NCBI GenBank assembly: GCA_022885665.1
Contig: JAGQDJ010000172.1
Location: forward strand, 48,018 to 112,017
DNA from: Triops longicaudatus
Lineage: Eukaryota; Arthropoda; Branchiopoda; Notostraca; Triopsidae
Reading direction: 5' to 3'
Length of the DNA stretch: 64,000 nt
The notes under the pieces were generated by a model that was not told where the DNA came from, ran no database searches, and worked only from the letters and a program-made list of their open reading frames with translations. A program made the translations under genes and the position numbers. This document shows, one piece after another, positions 39,301 to 51,816 of this stretch (positions are counted from its first letter, which is position 1; each line of letters opens with the position of its first letter).

Positions 39301-42300
39301 AACTACTACGAAAGAGAAGACGGCTACTGCGTGCCTTGCCAGTGCAATGAGATCGGTAATTTGTTTAGTAAAATATATTTTTTCGTTGAGTTGACTCCTG
39401 TTGGCCTGCCCCAATTGCGGTGAATTTCTTAGTTAATTAAGTCAGTGATGGGAAATTTTGCATGTTTTAAGGAAAAAGAAAAACCAGATTATCTAATATA
39501 ATAAATATATATTCTTTAGTTTTTTATGTATGCATTTTGTTAAACGAAAACTACTGGTGTTAGGCTCAAGGAGTTTCCAGTGTAACCGTGAAGGCAAATG
39601 TGCCTGCAAACCGGGTGTGACCGGCGACAAGTGCGACCGGTGCGACGCCAACTTTTCCGATTTCGGACCCCAAGGCTGCAAAGCTTGCGGCTGTAACGTA
39701 CCTGGTAGCTATGGCGACGAGCCGCAGTGTGACCCCGTTACCGGTACGTGCTCTTGTAAGGAACACGTGGAAGGCCAGCGCTGCGAGAAGTAAATCCTAG
39801 AGTTGATTTAATTTTAATAGGATTTTTGCATATTAAATGGAATTTTTCAGGTGTAAGCCTGGGTTTTTCGATTTGCACGCCGAAAACCGATTTGGATGCA
39901 CGCCCTGCTTCTGTTACGGCCATTCTGCCGTTTGTCGCTCGGCTCCGGGATACACTAAAGGTGAAATCGCTAGAGAGTAAATTGACAAATAAAATTTAGA
40001 TTAAAAAGCAAGATTGAAAAGAGTAATTATGTAACCAAACGATCTATCCTTCATACAAGAATTAAAAATTAAAAAAGGGAATAATAAATAAGATAAATAA
40101 TGAACAAAAGAAAAATAATACAAAGATAGCAGGATGCATTTTTTGGAGAAAAAAAGAATACAAATTTCGTTTTTACTAATATCTACTACTAAGGGTTTAA
40201 TTAGTGCGCTATATATAGTTACTGTCTTTGTTAGGTTTGATCGAAAGCGTGTTTTCTCGTGGTGATGAGAAATGGACCGCTCTGGAGTTACCCGATCGTC
40301 CGGCTTCTTTGACCTATAATGCTTTGATTCAGAACATTGCAGTAACTGCCTCTGGACGGGAAACTTTGTACTTTTCTGCCCCCGGTATAATTTTGAGTTT
40401 TAATTTATTTTTTGTTAATTATTGGATTTGTGCATTCAAATTTCGATTTTGAAGCTACATATGTGGAACAAATGAAAAATTAAATAAAAAAAAAATGAAA
40501 AAGGAGCATAATCGATAAAATTATCCTTGCAGACCGGTATTTGGGCGACCAGCGCGCCAGCTACAACCAAGTGCTGCAGTTTACTTTGCGAATTGCTGAA
40601 AACAATCCCCGTGCAACGGTTGAAGACATTATCATCGAAGGCTCTGATTTGCGTATTTCGCAGCCGATTTTCGGTCAAGGCAATCCTATGCCTTCTGGAG
40701 AGGTAAAAAAGCAAACATAAATACATTTTGGAATATTTTATTGTTTTTTCTTCGTTTATTTGCATCCAGCATATAGATTTGCACTTTGCTGGAAATACAT
40801 AAATTTAAAATAGTAATGTAAAATAAAAGGAGTTAGATAAAAACGTTAACGTAAGACTTAAAAAAAAAACAGAACAGTAAAAAAATAAAAAAATAAAATA
40901 AAAAATAAACAAGGTTTTAACTGAAACTGAAAATCAGACAAAAAGGCAAAAGTCTAGTCAGATTCTCGCTTTCAAAAAAACTAAAAAGTAAATTTAAAAA
41001 TATATATAAAAAAAATAAGGCACTTATCATTAGTTCGGATAATTGTTTTTTTTTTTTGTGTATTTCACAGAGGCAAGTATACCGGTTCCGTTTGCATGAG
41101 CATCCTGATTACGGCTGGAATCCTCGTTTGTCTTCTCGCGATTTTATTAGCATTCTGGCTAATATTACGGCTATCAGAATCAAAGGAACTTACGCCGTCC
41201 GAGGTTCGAACAAAATATTATACAGATGATAGAAATATAGACAGCTAGCAATTTACGGACATGTGTTTAAAAATGAAAATCTTTCTTCTTCTTCATTTTC
41301 GATCACTTCTTTATTTAGGAATTGTAATTCCTTTTCTTTCGTTTTTGCTTTTTCCCCCTTTTCTTTCCTTTCTTTCGGTTCTTTTTGGTTATCAGTACTC
41401 GTTTCTTCTCTTCTTATGCTTTCTTTCCTGTTAATTTTTATTTTCTGCCTCCTGTAATTTTTCAGTTTTTCGTGTGTTTTTTTCTGTTGCTGTTTTCGCT
41501 TTTCATTCTAGTTCTTTTATTTATGTTTGCTTGTACTTGTTTAACTCCGTCTGTTTTTACTTTATTGCAATTTGTGCAGGCACGACTTTCTTGGACGATG
41601 TCAAGCTAGAGACAGCCCGAAGGGGCGGGGCCGGACCGCCAGCTCAATGGATGGAGCGTTGTACCTGTCCTGAGGGCTACGTGGGTCAGTTTTGTGAGTC
41701 CTGCGCCCCTGGATACAGACACGAACCTTCTCACGGTGGACCATTCGCCCGTTGCGTGCCTTGCAACTGTAATGGCCACGCCCAGATCTGCGACGCTGAA
41801 ACCGGTAAATCTACAATTCGTTATGAAAAGAAAATCTTCATAATTTTTATCATGCGTACTAGTAAACAAAATGAAATTGAAAAGCTAAAGTAACTAGAAT
41901 AATACCGGCTTTAATGTGTAAGCGCAGTGTGTGTGTAATGTGTTAAGTGTAAACATTCAATCCGTGTCTGTGCTTATTAATTCGATTTAAATGCGAGATT
42001 TTGTTGTAGCTTTGTACCGTTTCACCTTTTGTAACTAAGCATTGCAGTCTTCAAGTAACTAAAGCTTCAAGGGATTTTTTGTTCTTTGCTGTTCATTGAC
42101 GCTTTCTAGTAATGACGCAGGCATTAACCTATTTTAATTTTAGCCAATTGCACGCTTAATTAATGGTGTATTTGATTTGAGTTCGCTGTCTATTTAAATT
42201 TGCCAATTTCTTGGATGTTTAAAGACGATCCGCGCCATATTTCGGACTATTTATATGGATGTGCTGCCGCTCAGAAATTACAATTATAACGTCAAATAGT

Positions 42301-45300
42301 GGTTAATCTAGAAACTGTTGGTTATCAACTTTTTTCTTCGGGCCCATGTTACAATTATAAAAAAAAGAATTCAAATGGTTAAAAGTACTTGTTAATTTGA
42401 ATAACTTTTCATTGCTATTGTCTTAGTATGCTAGATAAGCAACTTGGTTTTTCCGTGTCGTTTCTAGGACGCTGTATTTGTCAGCACAACACGGCTGGAG
42501 ATAACTGCGATCGTTGCGCTCGCGGCTTTTACGGTAACGCCCTCCGTGGAACGCCGGAGGACTGCAAACCTTGCCCTTGCCCCAACTCGGGTGCTTGCAT
42601 TGAATTGGCTGACGAAACCGTTGTGTGTCTTGAGTGTCCCTCAGGCTATGCAGGTAACTGCATATTACGATGTGCCCTTATTACGATGTTTTTATTTCTT
42701 TTCGCTGCTTACTCCGTCTTTTGTGCGAATTTTTCGCGTAATTTTTGAGCATTCTTTATACATTGGAACTCACTTAATTTCATATCGCATGAATTAATTC
42801 ATAACCTGTCTTGAACTAACCTAATTGTCCTTAATCTGTACTAACTCTACCTAACTTCAGGTAACTAAACTATAACCAGTTATAACACAACTGGGCCTAA
42901 GTTAACCCAACGTTACTTGACTTAACTGAACAATGTGTAACTTACCTTAAGTAAATACTTCACTTACCTTTACTTTAGATAGTGATAAACTAAAAAAAAA
43001 GAAAAAGTAGTAAAACAATAAAGTAATAAAAATATTAACAGTAAGTTAGCATATTTTTTTAAATATTAACTTAATTCAATGTCAACTGTAGGTCCACGCT
43101 GTGAACTGTGCAGCGACGGATACTTCGGCGATCCGGAAGGCCGGTTCGGCGCGCCACGCCCTTGCACGCAGTGCGACTGTAACAACAACGTGGACCCCAA
43201 CGCCGTCGGCAACTGTCACCGAACGACGGGCGAATGCCTGAAATGCATCTACAACACGGCTGGAGCGCGTTGCGACCAGTGTTTGCCGGGCTACTACGGC
43301 GACGCTTTGGCCTTACCGAAAGGCGACTGTCGGCCATGTCAGTGCTTCCGGCCCGGCGCGGTGCAACTAGCCTCCGGGGCGCACTCTTGCGACCAAAGCA
43401 ACGGCCAGTGCCAGTGCAAGCCCAACGTCATCGGCAAGAACTGTGATCGTTGCCAAGAAGGCTTTTTTGACATTCAAAGTGGTCAGGTAGAAACTATTCA
43501 TTGTTTCTATGCGTATTGCATTTTTTCATGACAGTGCCAAGCGATTTTGTCCGTGATCAATTTCTAGCTGGGAAACGATCGTAACTAAGTTGAACTAGCT
43601 TTAACCTAAGCTAATGTAGTATACTGACCTAACCTAATTCAAACTAGAGCAGAATCTCGTTGTAACAAACCCTTTTTTTTAACGAACTGTCGGCCATAGC
43701 AGAAGGATGTTTTGGCCTAAAAATACATAAATACGTAGAAAAATCGTACAATGTAACGAAACTTCGGCTATTTCCGAAGTTATTTCGGTTTCCCGAAGGG
43801 TCGCTACAACGAGATTCTTCTGCATGCCATGCACAAGACGATATATATGACGTATTAAAAACAATGTGGCTTTTAATATTCAGAACGTTACTTTGTTTCA
43901 CAGGGTTGCCAAGCTTGCAACTGCGATTCGACAGGCTCAATCGGCCATACTTGTGATGTCCAAACCGGCCAGTGTCAATGTCGCCCCGGTGTCGTTGGTT
44001 TACGTTGCGATGCCTGCGCACCGTACCATTACGGCTTTTCGGCCCAAGGTTGCCAGCCTTGTGAATGCGACGCTATTGGCTCAACCTCGCTGCAGTGCGA
44101 TCCCTCCGGCCAGTGCCCCGTAAGTACCGTACCTAGCCGAAAAGGTCAGCTTCTCGCAATTGGCTCAAAATTTCATTGTCAATTCGATTGGCTGCGTTTC
44201 CTGTTATTTTTTATGTCTTAATTGGGTTATTGATTCGTTTAGCTTAAGCCCTTCATAGACATAACATATTGAGTACATTTTTTTCTCATTTCTCTGACGT
44301 TACGATGACGACGATACGATAGTATGAGCAAAATAAAAATTTACGTGAATTTTTCCTAATAGTGCCGAGATAACGTGGAAGGCAGGCGTTGCGATCGTTG
44401 TAAAGAAAACACGCACCAAAGAGAAGCCGGTTGCGTCGATTGTCCACCCTGCTATTCTTTAGTCCAAGTGGCAGTCAACGAGCACCGTGAGAAACTACGG
44501 GATCTGTCGTCTGTCCTGGAAAGGATCATCAGCAATCCCACGCTGATTACTGACCTTGATTTTGACGAGAAGTTAGCCCTAGTCCAAGACCGTATCGACC
44601 AACTGTGGGTGGACGCTAAGCTTCAAAGCGGAGGTGCGTTGTGTATGGTCTACTTTACTTCATCGTGAACATATAAATTTTTCCAAAGTAGGTCTCCTGG
44701 TTTTGCAGCAAGATACGCTAGTATATTAGCAGTCATGTTTGGAGTTTTGTTTATACTAGTTCGGACACAAAACTTGAAAATAATCGATTAATTTTTGCCG
44801 AGCTGCATCGAAACACATCGATTTTGCGGATTAGTGAAAGAAAAAATTCACGAAAAGAACTGAAAGCGTGATTTTAAGTCGATCTGCGCATTGAGAAGCA
44901 TAGACCGTGGAGAAAAGTTAGTTCCAATTAACGTTTCTGAGATTGGGCTCTAGAGGACCCAGTGTGGAAGCAGACATGGAAGATGGTTTACGGTTGCTGG
45001 AATAGACAGGATTAAAGCATGTTTTTTTTTTAGGAATAACGGCAAAATACGACACTTTCCTTTAAATTGCGACTAGTAGAGTAAAACTCGTGAGAAGGGG
45101 CAGTGAAAGTATAAATAGTTTGGATTACATAAACCGCGAATGGTAGGCTCAAATGACAAACAACGTCAAGTAATCAAATTTCCGGACGCGGCTGAGTTGA
45201 TGCTTCTAGTGGCAGAACTGAGAACCTTAGCTTGAATTAAGCTTTGAATTATCACTTTAAAGATTACGTTTCGAAAGCATGTCTGAAATAAACGTATATG

Positions 45301-48300
45301 TTTATTCTTGAAATAGGAGACCGCAGTGTCACTGTACAGCTCGAGGAATTACGCAATCAGATCGCAAATATAAAGGACCTCGCAGGAGAAATTGCCCTGA
45401 GGACGCGAGATGGCGAAACAGATGCTCGTTTGGGTACCGGCAATGTGACCGAAGCTGAGGCAGCCATTGAACGAGCTCGAGAAGCTCTTAAAGTAACGAG
45501 CATTTCAGTCGCGAATTTTGTTTCCTTAGTGTATTTATTTAAAAAATATTAACATGTTTGCACTTTTTTCTCTGCGACCCGTTTGTAGGCAGGACAAAAG
45601 TACCTAGACAAAGAAGGCGTGGAAGCTTTGCGAAGGGCCATTGAACGATCCGAAAAGTTCGGCCAACAGAGCGAGCGCATGTCAGAAATCGCTCGCGAAG
45701 CTCGCCAACTTACAGAGCAGTAAGTTTTTGCATCACGAAAATAATTATAACAAAAGTATACACGTAATAGCATAATATAGCGTATTTTTGTATATTTCAG
45801 TATAACATAAACGTGTAATTTAATTGTCCTCACTTAGTTATTATGAAACCTGAAAAATAAAGTCTTACTAAGTATATTTCATTTTGTAGTAATTTTTATT
45901 TTAACATCTTAATTTTTGCGAAAACAACTTTTAGGGTTTTAAAAATATCTATATTTCAAAGTGTTTTTTTAATTATCGTCTTTATATAGCGTTAACTATG
46001 CTTTGCGGTTATTGTGTCATCTTTACACAATGCTCGTTTTTTCCATTCGTATTTTTGTTTATGTTTATCTCTTTGTGTATTTTATCGTTCTTTAGCGGTA
46101 TATATTCATCATTTGTCGTGTATGTCTCAAATTTTCAACTTCTTTTTTCAGTTGTTCAATGGATTATTTTCAACTGTTCCAGTATTTTAGTTTTAAACGC
46201 ACACTGATGCATTGTTTTCTTTAAAGGCTAGAAAAGAGCGGCAGCGAAGTCGAAGCCACTGCCCAAGAAGCTTACAACACTTCCAGTCGCGCGTATGACA
46301 TGGCCAAAGAAGCCATTGACCAGCAGAAGAACGTCAGGTATTTTTTCAAATATTTTTTGTTCCTAATTGTCAAAGCTAAAATACTAATAAAATTTAGCGC
46401 CGAGTTGAACACAGTGACGTCAGACGCGACAGCGGTAGAGCAGAGCTTGGCTGTGACGCGCAATTTGGCCGAAGCTGCGTTAGAAAACGCGCAAGCCGCG
46501 TACAACGACGCGTTGAACTTACTGGGCGACGCTTTGAGCTTGAGCATCCCGACGGTCGAATGGCAAACGCTGAAAAAAGTGGCGCTGGACGCCCAAGTGG
46601 AAGCTCGGCGACTGTTTGAGGAAGCTGGAAACGTCACTAGCTCGAACCGTGACTTGATTGACGAAGGCAACACGCAAGTAGCCGAAGCTGGCGCGTTTTT
46701 GGAACGCGGTGTGAACCAGCAACAAGCTGCGGACGAGTTACTAGTCGACGTCGACGCAGCGCTCGGAAGGGCGGACGAAGCCGTTGCATTGGGAGACAAA
46801 ACGTTGAATGAGGCGAAGAAGACCTTGGAAACCTTGCAGGGTAATAACAAAATTACTTTCTTTAGCGAATGGGAAATAAAGCTATAGAAAAAGATACAGA
46901 AATAAAAAAAGCTGAAATTCTTTCTTAAAAAGCTAGACAAGTATGGAAAAACCTAAAATTTTACCATAAAAAGATTCATTAATTACTGAGAAATATTCAT
47001 CAGTATCCCGAAACACTAATGAAAACAAAAATATAGATAGTTTGAAAGTAATAAAAAAAACAAGACATGAAATTAGAATTAAGCGCATGAAAAAAAAGAA
47101 CAAAATTAGAAAACGTAATATTTGATCAAACTTGGTATCGTCCGAATTTAACGCTTAAAAAAACTTATAAGAATATCAAAGTACCATTCATATGATAATC
47201 ACTCGTATAAATGCGCAACATTCATCACTTTATTGCATGCCATACAAAATATCACATCACAGCAAAAATCATTTAAGTTTTATAATATCGTGAAAATCGT
47301 CAGTACAAATTGTGGGTACGGAAAAAATTACGATTACGGAAAATGAGGATTAAAAACGGAAGATTGAAAAACAGAATAGTGAGAGTGAGTGTTATCTACA
47401 CAATGTATTTAATTATTATAATAATATAATTATTCTGAAACAAACTTCTTTCTTTGGAAGGTTTCGATACGCTCGTGCAAGAGAGCAAAGGCAGGGCTAA
47501 AGACGCGTTGAATTACGTGCCGGATATTGAAAGTCTCATCGAAGAAGCGGAAACCAAGACTCACGATGCCCAAACTGCTTCCAACGGAGCTCAGCAAGAT
47601 GCTGCAGATGCGAGAGATTTGGCTCAAGCAGCACAGAACGCTGCATCGCAAGCATCTAAAGTACGTTGTTTTTTAAAAAATAAATCACTTAAACCAGTTA
47701 AGTAGCCAATTTTACTCTTTTCACTAGGTAAATCCTTTTAACAAGTTAAATAGCATAAAAATTAGTAACGTAGAAGAAAAACAACGAAAACATTTCAAGT
47801 TGATTAGTCGTATCCGACTAATTTGAAGTTGATAGTCGCTTTAGTTACTGTGCAGAAATAGCGTGGAAAAACGACTTGAGAAGTTTTTTACAGCTTTTAC
47901 AGTTAGAGTGTGCAAAATTGATTTCCATCATCCTACGATGCAGAAAATTTCTGACTTGCTGTGTTTTTCGTACATGGTTGTATTAATGAGTTGAGTTTAA
48001 AAAGTACTTCCGTACTCATTTCTTGTATGCTTCAAAAATCTGTAAAGGTGATAAAGGTGTAAAGGTGAGACCTTGAATCTTATGAGTAGAAAACGTTTAC
48101 TGATTTGTTTTCCCTATTTGTAATTATTTGTTTTTTCCCCCTAACTTTTTTGCTAACTAGTTTATTTGTAAATTCAGTTTCTTGTAGAGGAGGAGTTCTA
48201 AAACAGATTTGAGTGAAGTTATTATTAAAAGATTATTTTTAAATATATATAAATCGAATCGAAGGTAAAATTTCACTTTAGTCTGGATAGTTTTGAAATA

Positions 48301-49300
48301 CCTATCGATTTAATTTCTAAAAATGCCGATACAAATGCTTTCGAATTGACATCATTCTTTAAATTTACTGAGGTCAATTATTAGAAAACAGGTTGGATGA
48401 TTGGAAGGTACAAATAGAACAAGAGAATATATTTTTCAAACAAAATCTAATGTTTCATTAATTTCGTACTCCAAGGACGCCAATGAAATTCAACAAGGAG
48501 CAGCGCAAACTAAGCCTAAAGCGGGAGAATTGAAAGACGTCGCCGATTCCTTGACGGGATTGGTTGCGGATACAGCTAGTCGCATGCGAGCTCTCGAAGT
48601 TGAAGCTGAAGAAGATCACGGTTTAGCTAAAGAAGTAAAATCTTTTTTACTTTTATCGTTTCTTACGTTGAGTTTTATGGTTATTTTATATTTTAATACA
48701 GTTTCGTTGTACATAACATAGTTAATTCGCTATTAATTTTCGTGATTCAGGGTCTCGAAAGGGCTAATCAGGCGAAAAACGACGCAGTCGAAGCTTCCAC
48801 TAAAGTACGCGACGCTTTAGCGGTTGTGAACGATATTTTGTTCACTTTGGAGCGCACGGGATCTATCGGTGTGTATTTCGTTTTCTCAGTTCGTTTTTAT
48901 TTTTGTTTATACATTTTATTTTTATTCCTAATTGTTATTTTTATTTATTATTCCTATTCTTATTATTTTGAAGATGGTGGAGCGCTGGACGAGCTTGAAA
49001 AGAAGTTGGCAGTAGCAGAGCGGGACGTTCACGAATCCGTTTTGGATAGACGTTTAGAAGAGTTGCGTTTAGCTCGTAACACGCAGGTAAATATTCCCAT
49101 ATTCCATTTTTTTAAAGCTTCAAAATACCCTTATTCACTTTCTCAACGAGGGTTATTAAACGGCTCGAAATTTTTAGAACGCGTGGTTGAGAGATTACGA
49201 AGAAGAATTGGCTTTCCTGCGCTCGGAAGTTGACAACGTGCAAGCTATTAAAGAATCTTTACCTGACGGCTGCTGGAAACGACTTAAGCTTGAACCCTAA
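15378..49300 (+). CDS. LanB2: Laminin subunit gamma (LAMC1/LanB2 type), 26 coding exons, complete
   Basis: Secreted gamma chain of the laminin heterotrimer, which pairs with alpha and beta chains through its coiled coil and polymerises into basement membrane. I assembled 26 coding exons by homology and splice sites; all 25 introns are GT-AG and every phase fits, giving 4989 nt and 1662 aa (human LAMC1 is 1609). The order is signal peptide, LN domain (about 70-320), LE repeats (322-556), L4 domain (about 565-735), LE repeats (735-1095) and coiled coil (1100-1662). Exon coordinates are listed under the domain entries. Introns range from 60 bp (20/21) to 8.4 kb (2). The only unusual parts are a long, Gly/Arg-rich leader before the hydrophobic signal core and a C-terminal tail one residue shorter than in human gamma 1. 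Gamma rather than beta identity rests on the L4 domain between LE blocks, the nidogen motif and the Cys-containing end. Confidence 0.97.
15945..16915 (+). repeat. Degenerate GTTAGGTTAAGTTAG low-complexity tract, about 1 kb
   Basis: Nearly the whole stretch is made of imperfect GTTAG, GTTAA and AAGTTAGGTTA words, strand-biased (G/T-rich on plus). A shorter copy lies at 17590-17830, and the complement occurs at 10875-11110, 42780-42965 and 43575-43645. The words resemble the arthropod telomere unit TTAGG, but the array is too irregular to be a plain interstitial telomere. Confidence 0.8.
19192..19221. repeat. (TAA)n microsatellite
   Basis: About ten AAT units in a row inside laminin intron 1. 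A similar, shorter (AAT)n run occurs in intron 6 near 37146-37167. Confidence 0.9.
27688..27843. mobile_element. Foldback/MITE, 156 bp with 54-bp arms
   Basis: The left arm (27688-27741, beginning TTTCGGCCTTTCAGTATTG) is repeated almost perfectly in inverted orientation as the right arm (27790-27843), around a 48-nt spacer. Long arms with a short centre indicate a foldback-type MITE. No target duplication was clear. It is inserted in laminin intron 2. Confidence 0.8.
28886..29048. mobile_element. Probable pogo/mariner-like MITE relic
   Basis: Ends AGTACGGTGTTATCTCG and (reverse complement of the right side) AGTACAATTTATTCTCG form imperfect inverted repeats. The CTCGTTATAACAAAC motif just inside the right end is shared with other TATAACG-type elements in this gene. 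Confidence 0.45.
36475..36616. mobile_element. MITE with 17-bp perfect TIRs, 142 bp
   Basis: GAAACCCCGCCCAGGAT at 36475-36491 is exactly inverted at 36600-36616. The inside is unique and non-coding. The family was not identified, and the target duplication was not resolved because the outer TIR limit is uncertain. Confidence 0.75.
38089..38707. mobile_element. pogo/Tc1-like non-autonomous element, 619 bp, TA target site
   Basis: The left end CAGTATAATCTCGCTATAACGTAC is inverted at the right end (reverse complement CAGTAAAATCACGCTATAACGTAC). Both sides are bounded by the dinucleotide TA (38087-38088 and 38708-38709), as for pogo/Tc1-mariner insertions. Sub-terminal GGCTATAAC/CTATAGC words repeat inside both ends. 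Open frames of 60-70 codons inside show no transposase motif, so it is non-autonomous or decayed. Confidence 0.8.
40235..41804 (+). other. LanB2: Laminin gamma: L4 (laminin IV) domain, exons 10-13
   Basis: Exons 40235-40384, 40533-40702, 41071-41203, 41580-41804. A cysteine-free beta-sandwich domain splits an LE module in two, as in all gamma chains. Recognisable stretches are WTALELPDRPASLTYN, VYRFRLHEHPDYGW and GTTFLDDVKLETARRG, after which LE cysteines resume (CTCPEGYVGQFCESC). Confidence 0.93.
42468..44633 (+). other. LanB2: Laminin gamma: second LE block with nidogen-binding motif, exons 14-17
   Basis: Exons 42468-42653, 43092-43486, 43904-44119, 44363-44633. Exon 15 contains NVDPNAVGN (about residues 877-885), which matches the nidogen-binding loop of LAMC1 (NIDPNAVGN), followed by CLKCIYNTAG. 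This implies that the chain links to nidogen and hence to collagen IV. Exon 17 leaves the last LE module at CPPCYSLV and enters the coiled coil. Confidence 0.94.
43649..43823. mobile_element. MITE with AATCTCGTTGTA inverted ends, about 175 bp
   Basis: Inside laminin intron 15. The left end GCAGAATCTCGTTGTAACA and the right end (reverse complement) GCAGAAGAATCTCGTTGTAGC face each other. The same right-end type occurs alone near 33775-33805 (reverse complement GCAGTAGTATCTCCTTATAGC), which suggests one family. Confidence 0.65.
45317..49300 (+). other. LanB2: Laminin gamma: coiled-coil domains and C-terminus, exons 18-26
   Basis: Exons 45317-45492, 45589-45719, 46227-46337, 46398-46840, 47461-47660, 48476-48634, 48751-48868, 48974-49086, 49178-49300. 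Ala/Glu/Lys-rich heptads without proline form the trimerisation rod. The last exon ends LPDGCWKRLKLEP followed by TAA at 49298-49300. The cysteine (about residue 1654) is the one that disulfide-links to the beta chain in LAMC1. The glutamate seven residues after it matches the spacing of the integrin-critical Glu of gamma 1. Confidence 0.92.
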
Positions 49301-49911
49301 TCGATTAGCGAGTTCAAGTTCGTTCTTCAAATATCAGTCGTTATGTCTTCCATACAGAAAGTCCCTGATGGATTATTGCGCTGTTGTTGCTTTCCCGACT
49401 TCCATGTTATATAACCTGTTTCATCTCACTGTGTTCATGCAAACAAGCGCAGTTTTACGCGAACAGCGCCTGGAGGCTTATTTTTTGGGAAACATCGTTC
49501 GGGAATCTTTTTATAAGCATTACAGTCAGGTTTTCAAATCAGTCGAATGCACCTTCAACATTTTATTTTAGTTCTTTTCTAACGCTTCGAATTGTAGGTA
49601 TAGATGCACTTTCAAAACAGGAGAAAAAAAATGTATGCCTAATATGTGCGAATTTAAAAAAAAAGAAAATTGACAGAAGAAGGTAGAGACAATGCTTGCG
49701 GTACAAATATGTGTTCAGAATCGATCTTATCCTATTTCTCTAGTATAATATTAGTGCTGTAAGGTGCATGAGCCAAAGTTCTGTGCTGTAATGTCGATGA
49801 ACGCTGTTTTCACTTTTGACTTGAGTTATGTTAATTCCAACTCCCGCAAATCCTATGTATTGGCCATAAGTTGAAACTTTTTACCAGGACGACTTTTCAC
49901 TAGTTGCAAGT

Positions 49912-49917
49912 AATAAA
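49912..49917 (+). terminator. Candidate poly(A) signal of laminin gamma
   Basis: First canonical AATAAA in good AT-rich context after the stop codon, implying a 3' UTR of roughly 630 nt. Cleavage site not determined. Confidence 0.35.
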
Positions 49918-51116
49918 TGTTTTAGACTTGTAGCAAGGTTAGGCTTAGAGCTTAGTTCAGTTACAGTGTCCAGGAAAAAGTCTTTTCGAACAGTTTACTG
50001 TTGTAGTGAATGATTTTGTAGCATGTGTAACAGTGAGTCATTCAAGATTTCCTAATACGCTTCCAGAAAGGAAAACTGACGTTATTTCTGCCCTGTTTTG
50101 ACTAAATACAACACAAGACTCGCGGTTGTCGCGAGAACACCTCGTGAAGTTCACGAACGAAATTTGCGAGATGTTTCACAAGGTCCTGCATGTATCGACT
50201 GTGCAGGTCAGTCTAATGACACGTATTTTTTTTGGTCCTAAAATCACTCTGGGTGAAAGTTTGCAAAATCAAGTTACAAGTCGTGTTTCGGACTTATTTT
50301 CGGAAAAAAACAAACAAAAAAAAAAAAACGTTTTTATCAATTCCGTTCGTCTAACGAGAATGGAACTTTGTAAACAACTTTTTGGCTTTATCGGTCTTTC
50401 CTTTTAGTTCCTGCTAATCCATCCGTCGGCATTGGTATGACGTCACGAATTTTCGTAACAAATTCAAAATCAGAATTTGCCAGGGGAAAGAAAAGGGTGT
50501 CATTCCGGCTACCACGCGCGTTCTGAAACACTGGTTACAAGTGGCGTTCGTGATTTCGTGCTGGCAGTTGGGTACTTTTTCGTTTCCTTTCAGTGCGAAG
50601 TTGAATAGAGGCATTCTAACTATTTGAGGTTACTGTTTCAATCACTTCGAATGTTCATGTAATCAAAGCCGCCTCGCGAGGGATTCATTGTCTTCATCAT
50701 ATTGTCACAGCTCGAGCTACTATCGTACTCACTGCTGCGAGTGGAGTGTGCACTTTGGATTCGGAATTGTCTTGGGTGTAGTCCCAGAAGTACATGTAGT
50801 TTGGGTGTTGGATTATTGTTGAATAGGTTGGTAGTGTCGTGTCACTGATTTATTTAACCAACTCTTACAGTCTCCCTTTCTTCTTTTTTCCTGTCATTCT
50901 TTCTTCTTCGCTTGTCTCGACTCTACTTTCCTTATTGACTCGCAGTTTATTTTCCTGTGACCTAATATTGCACATAGTAGGAGTAATCAAGGATGACTCC
51001 CAGGTCGGACAATCCAAGTGTTAAACAACCTTAGAAACTGCAAGCTCGGAGTGGCGCACAGGCCGTAGCCAATTGCAAATGTGAGAAAACTACACTAGTT
51101 CAGTTCGAAGTTGATT

Positions 51117-51482
51117 CTAGCCAAAGAATGTAACATACTGAGGTGTTGGTTCCAAGTTCGTAGCGGTGCGTGGTCTTAGGGTTCTGCCAGGGGTTGATCC
51201 TGATGGGTGGGGTTTCATGATGCTGCTGGTATTGAAACTGACGGCGAGGATTGGCATTTGTGGTCGGAGGGGGAACCGAGAAGTAATGCTCGGATGTGGA
51301 TATGAATTGACAGGATGGAACGGGTTCGTAAGTCCTACAAGTGGACGTTGCGCGGTGGGTGTAACGAGAAATGGGGGATTGAATTGCGGAGGATGGTCAA
51401 GGTTTTCGGCTTGGATTTCGTCCATAGGGACGTCGTAATTTAGTTGGAGAAATGGTTCTGGTGGCGAAAGAAGTTTACCCAA
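51117..51482 (-). other. Unrecognised proline-rich open frame, 121 codons
   Basis: Open frame on the minus strand rich in Pro, Thr and Asn (PPEPFLQLNYDVPMDEI near its start). No domain is recognised and no neighbouring splice sites were established. Its position beside the LTR cluster and its GC content suggest a fragment of a retroelement, but the plus strand is also partly open, so coding status is doubtful. Confidence 0.2.
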
Positions 51483-51816
51483 TTTATATTGTTTGTTGCT
51501 TGCAACAGCTTACGCGAGTCCTCTTGCCAGACGTCCGCGGTTATGTCCCAGGTTGGAACCGAGGACGCCATTGCGACGGCCTATCGGAACAGGCTTCATT
51601 GTTATGGAGGTGATCCATGAGATCGCGAAACGCGTGAGTAGTATTGGTACCCGGGATTCTCCCCACCGGATCGTGTGACCGCATCGTGTGATGTGACTCT
51701 GACCGCGTCGTGTGATGTGACCTAGTTTGAGTCTACCCACGAGGGATTCGTTGAATCGGAGATTCTCTTCAAAGAATCTTCGTAATATGGTATGCCCCTA
51801 TACGAAATATTGATAT

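Larger units (their letters stand above)
32208..39960 (+). other. LanB2: Laminin gamma: first LE block, exons 6-9
   Basis: Exons 32208-32386, 39170-39355, 39564-39789, 39851-39960. These encode eight-cysteine laminin-type EGF modules, starting at RCKCNGHATEC directly after the LN domain and ending with CTPCFCYGHSAVC. The cysteine spacing CxCN...C...G...C follows the family throughout. Intron 6, inside this block, is 6.8 kb and contains several small transposon relics. Confidence 0.93.
49301..51816. other. 3' UTR and spacer between laminin and the retroelement cluster
   Basis: The first part is the laminin 3' UTR. From about 51100 the DNA becomes GC-richer, like the retroelements to its right. 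A 24-bp unit is present twice in tandem at 51677-51724 (GACCGC[A/G]TCGTGTGATGTGA...). The proline-rich open frame is listed separately. Confidence 0.55.

Noticed and set aside
46272..46940. 222-codon minus-strand open frame inside laminin
   Set aside because: Antisense of the largest coiled-coil exon; Ser/Ala-rich only because it mirrors Ala/Glu-rich heptads.
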